17,459 nt of DNA from positions 1 to 17,459 of the forward strand of contig CALZHV010000020.1 in assembly GCA_945787485.1 (NCBI GenBank), in the 5' to 3' direction. The translations under genes and the position numbers were made by a program. This document shows, piece after piece, positions 1 to 6,132 of the stretch. The stretch comes from an uncultured Lachnospiraceae bacterium. Its GTDB lineage: Bacteria > Bacillota > Clostridia > Lachnospirales > Lachnospiraceae. Every line of letters begins with the position of its first letter. Position 1 is the stretch's first letter. Below the pieces are notes generated by a model. The model was not told the origin of the DNA, did not search any database, and worked only from the letters and a program-made list of their open reading frames with translations.

Positions 1-174
1 AAGAGCTGTCTCTACAGCTGTCTTGATTGTCTTTGCAGCTGTTACGTCGTTTGATCTTCTTGACTTATCAATGTATCTGATAAGTGCCGGTGCGATAGCG
101 CCTGCAAGGATAGCCATGATAGCTATAACGATGATAAGCTCTACCAATGAGAAACCTTTGTTTGTTTTCTTCAT
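1..174 (-). CDS. Type IV prepilin, major-pilin type (partial, N-terminus only)
   Basis: The first 58 codons of a type IV pilin run off the left edge of the window. The start ATG (172-174) has an AAGGAGAG ribosome site 7-8 bases upstream. A short basic leader, MKKTNKG, is followed by FSLVELIIVIAIMAIL. This is the class III signal peptide cut by prepilin peptidase PilD between G7 and F8, with the conserved glutamate at mature position 5 (E12). The hydrophobic helix (about residues 8-29) would anchor the subunit in the membrane and later form the filament core; the globular domain lies outside the window. The gene follows pilB, pilT and pilC in the same orientation, so it is probably the main structural subunit of the pilus those genes build. 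It could instead be a minor pilin, because the C-terminal part is not visible. Confidence 0.93.
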   Translation of the reverse strand, partial: MKKTNKGFSLVELIIVIAIMAILAGAIAPALIRYIDKSRRSNDVTAAKTIKTAVETAL

Positions 175-276
175 AAATTTTCTCTCCTTTTCTTTTTTAA
201 AATTTTCCTTTAAATTATATATGATAAAAGCCGCCGTCCTCGCCCAACAGCTAATATCCGGTTACAAACGCACGAA

Positions 277-1479
277 CTAGTATGAATCAACTGCGTCGTA
301 CATTGAAAGCATAGGTGAGTAAATCGCAATAACTATACCACCTACTACTACAGCCATAAGACAGATAATAAGAGGCTCCATCATAGCTGTAAGTGCATCA
401 GCTGCATCATTAACTTCCATCTCGTAGTAATCTGCAACCTTATCCATCATATCTTCTATATTACCTGTTTCCTCGCCGATACGAATCATCTGAGGAAGCA
501 TGTTAGGGAATATTTCCATATCTCTAATAGGTTTTGAAAGAGGTACACCCTTTGCAACCTGAACCTTGGCATCCAAAATACCGTCTCTTATAATACGATT
601 GTTTATCATCTTCGCAACCTGCTCAATTGCATCCATAAGAGGAATACCTGATGCAAGAAGTGTAGCAAGTGTTCTTGAGAAAGTTGCTGCTGCAGACTTT
701 ATAACAAGGTTACCAAATATAGGCAGCTTCATTGATATCTTAGAATAGATAAGCTGTCCCGGGTCTGTAGTTCCGAACCATCTGAAGAGAAGAACTGCTG
801 CAACAACTATAATTGCTGCAAGCCATCCTTTATGTACAAGGAAATCCGAGAAATCAACAAGCATCTGTGTCGGTTTCGGAAGTTCTGCATCCATTTCTTC
901 GAACATTGTCGCAAATTCAGGTATAACACCTACAAGAAGAACAGTTACTACGACAGCTACTACAATAAGAATAACTATAGGATATGTCATAGCACCCTTA
1001 ATCTTCGACTGCAATTTATTAGAATTCTCAAAGTGTGTTGTAAGTCTCTCGAAACACACCTCAAGGTTACCTGACATCTCACCTGCAGCTACCATGTTAA
1101 CCATGATAGGTGGAAATACTTTAGGATTAGCCTTGAATGCGTCTGCAAGAGTACCACCCTTTTGTACATAGCCCTGTGCATCCTTAAGTGCAAACTTAAG
1201 TGATTTGTTATCAACCTGGTCAGCCATCATCTCAAGTGCCGCTATAATTGTAACACCTGCATTAAGTACTGAAACGAACTGTTTACAGAACACTGCCAAG
1301 TCCTTATTTTTTACTTTGCCTCTAAAACCTTTCTTCGCTGCTCCCTGTTCTTTGATTTCCTGAACAACGTAGCCTTCGGTCTTAAGCTTTTCTTTTGCTT
1401 TTTCTTCGCTAGGAGCTTCTATGGTACCCTTTTTGGCTTTACCACTTTTGTCCATAACTCTGTAATTATACTGTGCCAT
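277..1479 (-). CDS. pilC: Type IV pilus inner-membrane platform protein PilC (GspF family)
   Basis: PilC is the polytopic membrane platform on which the PilB and PilT ATPases act to add or remove pilin subunits. The 400-residue product has the family's usual length and two GspF repeats (about residues 67-190 and 269-391). Each contains the typical pattern of a long helix, a GE.(S/T)G(N) motif (E134-N138 and E336-N340) and a membrane segment. Predicted membrane helices are near 168-186, 219-235 and 368-389. The N-terminal part begins with the YNYRVMDKSG type of start common in this family. I chose the ATG at 1477-1479, because a GGAGGA ribosome site lies 6 bases upstream; the in-frame ATG at 1497 would put that site inside the gene. 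The gene lies between pilT and the pilin gene and has its own promoter at 1541-1569. Confidence 0.95.
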   Translation of the reverse strand: MAQYNYRVMDKSGKAKKGTIEAPSEEKAKEKLKTEGYVVQEIKEQGAAKKGFRGKVKNKDLAVFCKQFVSVLNAGVTIIAALEMMADQVDNKSLKFALKDAQGYVQKGGTLADAFKANPKVFPPIMVNMVAAGEMSGNLEVCFERLTTHFENSNKLQSKIKGAMTYPIVILIVVAVVVTVLLVGVIPEFATMFEEMDAELPKPTQMLVDFSDFLVHKGWLAAIIVVAAVLLFRWFGTTDPGQLIYSKISMKLPIFGNLVIKSAAATFSRTLATLLASGIPLMDAIEQVAKMINNRIIRDGILDAKVQVAKGVPLSKPIRDMEIFPNMLPQMIRIGEETGNIEDMMDKVADYYEMEVNDAADALTAMMEPLIICLMAVVVGGIVIAIYSPMLSMYDAVDSY

Positions 1480-1485
1480 TATTAT

Positions 1486-1491
1486 TCCTCC
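1486..1491 (-). promoter_or_regulatory. Ribosome binding site that fixes the pilC start
   Basis: The minus strand reads GGAGGA, 6 bases before the ATG at 1479. It makes this ATG the likely start in place of the in-frame ATG 18 bases upstream, which has no comparable site. Confidence 0.8.
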
Positions 1492-1540
1492 GCCCATTTA
1501 ATAAATATGAACATTTTATTAACAATATGTATCCTCCATG

Positions 1541-1569
1541 ATAATACATCATTTAAACACATTTTGCAA
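1541..1569 (-). promoter_or_regulatory. Sigma-A-type promoter upstream of pilC
   Basis: The minus strand reads TTGCAA (1564-1569), a 17-base spacer and TATTAT (1541-1546), with TG directly before the -10 hexamer. This gives 4 of 6 and 5 of 6 matches to the vegetative consensus at ideal spacing. It sits in the 139-base gap between the pilT stop and the pilC start, leaving a 5' leader of about 55 bases. It would let pilC and the pilin gene be transcribed apart from pilB-pilT. No operator is evident. Confidence 0.55.
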
Positions 1570-1618
1570 TAATGTTAAATAAAATAAATACCTTTTGTTA
1601 AATTTGCACAAAACAGTT

Positions 1619-2671
1619 TTACATCTGTTTTCTCATACTCTGCTGATCCTGAGCATATATAAGAGCATTGTCTCTTGTTATACGTCCTGACTTGTACAAA
1701 TCAAGTATGAAATCATCAAGTGTAATCATACCCTGTGCCCTGCTTGTCTGAATAGTAGACTGTATCTGATGTACCTTCTGGTCTCTGATAAGGCTTCGGA
1801 TTGCCGGTGTTGCAAGCATAACCTCAAATGCTGCCGTACGTCCTTTTCCATCAGCATTAGGTATAAGCGCCTGTGAGATAACACCTTCAAGAATCATCGA
1901 AAGCTGAACTCTTGTCTGTTGCTGCTGGTGAGGTGGAAATACGTCGATGATACGGTCGATTGTCGAAGCAGCTCCAATTGTATGAAGTGTTGAGAATACA
2001 AGGTGGCCTGTTTCAGCAGCGGTAATTGCTGTTGATATAGTCTCAAGGTCTCTCATCTCTCCGAGGAGTATAATATCAGGATCCTCACGAAGTGCAGCTC
2101 TAAGAGCATTTGCATAACTAAGTGTATCCATTCCTACTTCTCTTTGGTTTACAACCGACTTTTTATGTTTATGTACGTACTCTATAGGATCCTCAAGTGT
2201 AATGATATGGTCTGTAAGATTTTCGTTTGCTTTATTAATAATAGAAGCAAGTGTTGTCGACTTACCTGAACCTGTAGGTCCTGTTACAAGTACCAAACCT
2301 CTTTTCTTCTTATATAATTGTACTACCGCATCAGGAATACCGAGCATGTCAGGTCTTGGGATTACGGTATCAACCTTTCTGTATGCTGCTGCCATATTTC
2401 CTCTGTCCATGAATACGTTAACACGGAAACGTCCTGTGCCTTCGGATGCATATGAGAAATCGACCTCGCCTCTTTCCTTAAGTATTGCTTTGTGTCTTTC
2501 ATGCATTGTAGAACCGATTGCTTCAGCCGCATCCTGCGGTGTAAGAGGTGGCAATTCAACTTCAGTAAGTCTGCCGTGAATACGAAGCTTTGGTGGTATT
2601 CCACATGCTATATGTACATCAGATGCATTTTGCTCAACAGCAAATGCAAGTAACTCATTCATATCTAACAT
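1619..2671 (-). CDS. pilT: Type IV pilus retraction ATPase PilT
   Basis: PilT is the hexameric cytoplasmic ATPase that depolymerises the pilus and drives retraction, hence twitching motility and DNA uptake. The 350-residue product has the family length. It shows an N-terminal PAS-like domain, Walker A GPTGSGKST (131-139), the acidic Asp-box/Walker B segment ending in GEMRD (204-208), and the His box around TGHLVFSTLHT (221-231). The C-terminal AIRSLIR segment (290-296) matches the AIRNLIRE motif that separates PilT from PilB. It has no tetracysteine zinc motif, also as expected for PilT. The start at 2671 has AAGGAGA 9 bases upstream; an internal ATG three codons later fits the spacing less well. 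It lies 35 bases downstream of pilB and is probably cotranscribed with it. Confidence 0.96.
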   Translation of the reverse strand: MLDMNELLAFAVEQNASDVHIACGIPPKLRIHGRLTEVELPPLTPQDAAEAIGSTMHERHKAILKERGEVDFSYASEGTGRFRVNVFMDRGNMAAAYRKVDTVIPRPDMLGIPDAVVQLYKKKRGLVLVTGPTGSGKSTTLASIINKANENLTDHIITLEDPIEYVHKHKKSVVNQREVGMDTLSYANALRAALREDPDIILLGEMRDLETISTAITAAETGHLVFSTLHTIGAASTIDRIIDVFPPHQQQQTRVQLSMILEGVISQALIPNADGKGRTAAFEVMLATPAIRSLIRDQKVHQIQSTIQTSRAQGMITLDDFILDLYKSGRITRDNALIYAQDQQSMRKQM

Positions 2672-2706
2672 CGTTTCTTATCTCCTTATTCTTTTATATA
2701 AGTTTT

Positions 2707-4425
2707 TTAATATTCGTCGCCTGTTGTGTATACAATCTTCTTCATCTCATGAAGTGATGTAATACCGTTTAATACGTGTTTTGCAGCTCCCATCTTGAGA
2801 GTGATCATACCCTCACTAAGAGCCTGCTTTTCAATTACATCGGCTGTAGCACCTTTAGCGATAACGGCCTGAAGTTCTTTTGATACCGGCATCATTTCGT
2901 ATACACCGATTCGTCCTGAATAACCTGTGTCACCACAAAGAGGACATCCGACCGGTTCGTATACTACAACCTCATCTTCATCTTCAACGCCTAATATTTT
3001 CTTCTCGTCATCATCTGCAAGTCTTGGCTGTTTACAGTTAGCACAAAGTCTTCTTACAAGACGCTGCGCGATTACACCAACAAGCGCATCACCTGCTACG
3101 TATGCTTCAATGCCCATATCAATGATACGTGTTACTGTTGAAGCGGCAGAGTTTGTATGGAGTGTGGATACAACAAGGTGACCTGTGATAGCGGCCTGTA
3201 CGGCTATCTGTGCAGTTTCACCATCACGAATCTCTCCTATCATTATAATATCAGGGTCCTGACGCAAGATAGAACGAAGTGCGGCGGCAAATGTCATCTC
3301 CGCTTTAACATTAACCTGAACCTGATTGATACCGTCGATATTTGCCTCGACAGGGTCTTCTACCGTGATAATATTAACATCTTCTGTATTAAGCTCACTA
3401 AGTGATGTATAAAGTGTTGTTGATTTACCGGAACCTGTAGGTCCTGTAACAAGAATGATACCATGTGGATTACTTAAGATACCGTCAAATACCTTCTCTG
3501 TGTATTCATCGAAACCAAGGGCACTCTTAGGCTTTGTAAGACCGTCCTTGGAGGTAAGTCTCATAACCGTCTTCTCTCCGTACACTGTAGGGAGCATGGA
3601 AACACGGACATCAAACTCTCTACGGTCAACCATAATTGTGATACGACCATCCTGTGGTTTTCTCTTCTCGGCAATATCCATACCGCCGATAATCTTAATA
3701 CGTGCACTAATTGCTGAAAGCAGACTGTAATCATATGTCATTACCTGCTTGAGCGCACCATCAATACGATATCTTACACGAACGCTCGTTTCCATAGGCT
3801 CGATATGAATATCGGATGCTCTCTGTCTTACTCCGCCTTCGATAATCTGCTTAACAAGCAAAACGATAGGTGAATTTTCAATATCTGCATTTAATTCATC
3901 TTCTTCTGCTTCCGAAAGAGTATCACTCTCTCTTTCCTTACGGTATGCCTCAGCAGCTTCCATAGCCTGTGCATTACCATAATATTTACCGATAGCTTCA
4001 TTCATGTCGTCTTCCATTGCAAGAAGCGGCTCAACCTGACAGTTTGCTGCAATTGCAACGTCATCGATTGCATTAAGGTCCATAGGGTCAACCATTGCAA
4101 CCTTAAGAACATTAGGATTGTTCGGGTCAAATTCAATTGGCAAAACCTTGTATTTATTTACAAGGTTATCCGGAACAAGTCTCAAAATGTCCTCTTCAAT
4201 TTTACAAGCTTTTACTTCTATGTAATCAACACCAAGCTGTGTAGAAAGAACAGTTATAAGAAGATCTCGGCTGATGAAACCAAGCTCCATTATTACATTA
4301 CCAATCTTACCACCATTGGCCTTCTGATGTTCAATAGCCTGCATAAGCTCGTCTTCGGTAATAGCTCCTGCTTCAACGAGGAGATCACCAACACGAATTT
4401 TCTTTCGTCCACCACTAATACGCAT
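2707..4425 (-). CDS. pilB: Type IV pilus assembly ATPase PilB (GspE/PulE family)
   Basis: PilB is the hexameric ATPase that powers pilus extension by acting on PilC. The 572-residue product shows the full family layout. A MshEN/GspE N-terminal domain (about 8-155, with the RVGDLLVEAGAIT start) is followed by an acidic linker and the ATPase core. The core has Walker A GPTGSGKST (328-336), the Walker B/Asp-box segment with GEIRD (397-401) and the His box TGHLVVSTLHT (414-424). A tetracysteine zinc motif (C461, C464, C494, C497) marks PilB and GspE and is absent from PilT. MshEN domains can bind cyclic di-GMP in some relatives; I did not establish whether this one keeps the binding residues. The start at 4425 has GAGAGGA 7-8 bases upstream. 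It is the first pilus gene of the cluster in reading order. Confidence 0.96.
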   Translation of the reverse strand: MRISGGRKKIRVGDLLVEAGAITEDELMQAIEHQKANGGKIGNVIMELGFISRDLLITVLSTQLGVDYIEVKACKIEEDILRLVPDNLVNKYKVLPIEFDPNNPNVLKVAMVDPMDLNAIDDVAIAANCQVEPLLAMEDDMNEAIGKYYGNAQAMEAAEAYRKERESDTLSEAEEDELNADIENSPIVLLVKQIIEGGVRQRASDIHIEPMETSVRVRYRIDGALKQVMTYDYSLLSAISARIKIIGGMDIAEKRKPQDGRITIMVDRREFDVRVSMLPTVYGEKTVMRLTSKDGLTKPKSALGFDEYTEKVFDGILSNPHGIILVTGPTGSGKSTTLYTSLSELNTEDVNIITVEDPVEANIDGINQVQVNVKAEMTFAAALRSILRQDPDIIMIGEIRDGETAQIAVQAAITGHLVVSTLHTNSAASTVTRIIDMGIEAYVAGDALVGVIAQRLVRRLCANCKQPRLADDDEKKILGVEDEDEVVVYEPVGCPLCGDTGYSGRIGVYEMMPVSKELQAVIAKGATADVIEKQALSEGMITLKMGAAKHVLNGITSLHEMKKIVYTTGDEY

Positions 4426-4495
4426 ACATTATTCCTCTCATTTCACTAAATATAATTACACATAGTTTACCACATTTTTACTTCTTTGAAAAGCA

Positions 4496-5221
4496 TTAAT
4501 AAAATAAATATATCAAATTTCCAACCATATAATTTATAAAATTGTACATCCCGTGTGCAAGCACACATGAAAGGAATGTGCAATCCTTATATTTCTGTTT
4601 TGTTATACCGAGAACAAGGCCTAAAAATGTCGCAAAAGCAACCTGCTCCCAATTTCCGTTTACAAGATGAACAAGGCCAAATATAACCGCCGAAAGGACT
4701 GCTTCCGGAATACCCTTTTGTCCTATAATGTCATTCAATGTACCAAGCACAAATTCCCTGAACACAAACTCTTCAAGCAAGCCTGTAACAAGTATGTCTG
4801 TAACAAGATAATATATAATTGTATAAGCTTTTGGCATTTGAAATTCCATATCGCCTGTATCAACAGGATTGAAGCAATAAAACAAAAGAGTGTATCCTGT
4901 AGCGACAGAAGATGTAATAAGAAGAATAACCAAGCTGTATTTCCAAAAGTGCCTGTTGTTGCTAAATACATCCTTTATTTTTCTTTTCTGTATCAAAAAG
5001 CCAATAACAGCCGGCAAAGCAACAACAAATTTATATCCTGTCTCAAGTAATCTTTGAACCCATATATTACCCTGTAAAGGAATTGCATCAAATCCATAAA
5101 GAAGAAGGCAATGTATGGTCAATACAAATATAAGAATTTCTATGTTAGTCTGCTTAGATAAAGTTTTTGTTTCTTTTAATTTTTTTGTTTCTTTTATTTC
5201 TTTTGTTTCCGTATCTTCCAC
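4496..5221 (-). CDS. CPBP-family intramembrane glutamic protease (CAAX prenyl protease-like, Rce1 fold)
   Basis: This 241-residue polytopic membrane protein carries the three motifs of the CPBP/Abi family: EExxxR (E150, E151, R155), FxxxH (F181, H185) and HxxxN (H223, N227). These are the proposed catalytic and substrate-water residues, so it is probably an active protease. About six membrane segments are visible from residue 27 onward. The N-terminus is a charged tail of repeated ETK/KET triplets (residues 4-19) facing the cytoplasm. The start is a GTG at 5221, with AGGGGGT about 5 bases upstream. Members act in bacteriocin self-immunity, peptide maturation or signalling; no bacteriocin or peptide gene is visible nearby, so the substrate is unknown. 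It is 70 bases upstream of pilB and may be read through into it. Two tandem promoters precede it. Confidence 0.85.
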   Translation of the reverse strand: MEDTETKEIKETKKLKETKTLSKQTNIEILIFVLTIHCLLLYGFDAIPLQGNIWVQRLLETGYKFVVALPAVIGFLIQKRKIKDVFSNNRHFWKYSLVILLITSSVATGYTLLFYCFNPVDTGDMEFQMPKAYTIIYYLVTDILVTGLLEEFVFREFVLGTLNDIIGQKGIPEAVLSAVIFGLVHLVNGNWEQVAFATFLGLVLGITKQKYKDCTFLSCVLAHGMYNFINYMVGNLIYLFY

Positions 5222-5245
5222 CGCAACCCCCTAAACCTAATGGCT

Positions 5246-5275
5246 ATTATATTTAAAATGTCAATAGTTTTTCAA
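5246..5275 (-). promoter_or_regulatory. Promoter proximal to the CPBP protease gene
   Basis: The minus strand reads TTGAAA (5270-5275), an 18-base spacer and a perfect TATAAT (5246-5251), ending 24 bases before the GTG start. A TTGACA (5259-5264) also lies inside the spacer, but it is only 7 bases from the -10 and cannot serve it. Confidence 0.5.
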
Positions 5276-5278
5276 TCC

Positions 5279-5307
5279 ATTATAACCAAACATTTTTTTG
5301 TTTTCAA
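5279..5307 (-). promoter_or_regulatory. Promoter distal to the CPBP protease gene
   Basis: The minus strand reads TTGAAA (5302-5307), a 17-base spacer with an A tract, and TATAAT (5279-5284). This is 11 of 12 matches to the vegetative consensus at ideal spacing. It is the stronger of two tandem promoters in front of the protease gene. Confidence 0.6.
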
Positions 5308-5322
5308 TATGTCATGTCATGA

Positions 5323-5343
5323 GTTGCAATATTATTGCGCAAC
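5323..5343. repeat. Small dyad in the divergent protease-sigK spacer
   Basis: A perfect 13-base palindrome, GCAATATTATTGC (5326-5338), is overlapped by a second inverted pair, GTTGC (5323-5327) and GCAAC (5339-5343). It lies just upstream of the protease promoters and about 60 bases upstream of the sigK-side -10 element. That is a plausible place for a regulator to bind, but its function is unproven. Confidence 0.4.
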
Positions 5344-5404
5344 ATGCAGTTTACGGAATATCATAATAATATATCCGGTTTTATATCATCATTAACAGAA
5401 AAAC

Positions 5405-5412
5405 CATACACT
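5405..5412 (+). promoter_or_regulatory. Sigma-E-like -10 element upstream of sigK
   Basis: CATACACT exactly fits the CATACAnT -10 consensus of the mother-cell sporulation factor sigma-E, which is known to transcribe sigK in B. subtilis. The matching -35 element is poor: TTATATC (5381-5387) or TCATCAT (5386-5392) each match 5 of 7 consensus positions, at spacings of 17 and 12 bases, against the usual 14 or so. The call rests on the -10 and on the identity of the downstream gene. Confidence 0.4.
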
Positions 5413-5498
5413 ATATGAGGCTTTATCTTTAAAATAAAAAAAATGACCAGGCACTTATCAGCCTTTATTATCATATTATATAAAAAGAATGGTTGTGC

Positions 5499-5504
5499 GA
5501 GGTG
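5499..5504 (+). promoter_or_regulatory. Ribosome binding site that favours a TTG start for sigK
   Basis: GAGGTG (GAGG at 5499-5502) lies 6 bases before the TTG at 5509. The only upstream in-frame ATG (5443) follows an A-rich stretch with no Shine-Dalgarno match at useful distance. Confidence 0.55.
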
Positions 5505-5508
5505 TATC

Positions 5509-6132
5509 TTGCAAACATTTAAGCGGCCTCTTTCTTCAGAAGAAGAAACGGAATATCTTGAAAAATGGAAAAACGGTGACATCGAAGCAAGAAACATTTT
5601 AGTAGAGTACAATCTTCGTCTTGTGGCTCATATAGTCAAAAAATACCAGACCCCAAACCGGAGCACTGAGGATCTTATATCCATAGGGACAATAGGACTT
5701 ATAAAAGCAATAAACACCTATGATTATCATAAAGGAAACCGGCTTGTTACTTATGCCAGCAGATGTATTGAAAATGAAATATTAATGCGTCTTCGTCATG
5801 AGCGAAAAGAAGCACGTGAAGTATCGTTATACGAACCGATTGGTGCCGACAAGGAAGGAAACATCATAAGTCTTATGGATATCATAAGCAATGATGGCGA
5901 AGAAATAATCGATTCCTATATTAATCATGACAGTATAATGCACTTATCCCGTGTTTTTGCAAAGGTTTTAGACAAACGTGAGCAACAAATTATAATATTA
6001 AGATTCGGTCTTGACGGAAACGGCGAGCTCACGCAAAAAGAAATCGCCGGTATTTTAAACATCTCCAGGTCTTATGTCTCAAGAATAGAAAAAAAGGCAC
6101 TGCTTAAGCTTCGCAATGCCTTGAACGAATAA
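5509..6132 (+). CDS. sigK: RNA polymerase sigma factor of the SigK (late mother-cell sporulation) family
   Basis: This is a sigma-70-family factor of 207 residues from the TTG start, and the only plus-strand gene. Region 2 is clear: NLRLVAHIVKKY (35-46), then a core-binding stretch with EDLISIGTIGLIKAI (54-68) and the -10 recognition helix with TYASRCIENEI (81-91). A DPIG-like element (YEPIGADKEGN, 108-118) follows, and region 4 ends in a helix-turn-helix with LTQKEIAGILNISRSYVSRIE (174-194). These closely resemble B. subtilis sigma-K, which drives late mother-cell genes for spore coat and maturation. In B. subtilis the product starts with a 20-residue inhibitory pro-sequence. From the TTG start, this one begins nearly at the equivalent of the mature protein (FKRPLSS, aligning with FPQPLSS). 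An ATG at 5443 would add 22 residues with a short hydrophobic patch, but it lacks a ribosome site. The 3' end overlaps the convergent U32 gene by 29 bases. Confidence 0.85.
   Translation: MQTFKRPLSSEEETEYLEKWKNGDIEARNILVEYNLRLVAHIVKKYQTPNRSTEDLISIGTIGLIKAINTYDYHKGNRLVTYASRCIENEILMRLRHERKEAREVSLYEPIGADKEGNIISLMDIISNDGEEIIDSYINHDSIMHLSRVFAKVLDKREQQIIILRFGLDGNGELTQKEIAGILNISRSYVSRIEKKALLKLRNALNE

Noticed and set aside
175..276. Cyclic di-GMP riboswitch before the pilin gene
   Set aside because: Such riboswitches often precede pilus genes in Clostridia, but the conserved GGGACGCAAAGCC-type core is not present on the minus strand here or in front of pilB.
1480..1497. Upstream in-frame ATG as the start of pilC
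   Set aside because: It would place the strong GGAGGA ribosome site inside the coding region and add an atypical MGGGII start; the ATG at 1479 is correctly spaced from that site.
1580..1618. Terminator after pilT
   Set aside because: TTTTGT and ACAAAA can pair over a short AT-only stem, but the following T run is interrupted by GG and A bases, so it is too weak to call.
4464..4491. Promoter directly upstream of pilB
   Set aside because: The minus strand has TGG-TAAACT (an extended -10) with TTTCAA 16 bases upstream, but the hexamers match only 4 of 6 and 3 of 6. Read-through from the protease promoters is an equally good explanation.
5259..5264. Consensus TTGACA before the protease gene as a -35 element
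   Set aside because: It lies only 7 bases from the TATAAT at 5246-5251, and no other -10 sits at 16-18 bases.
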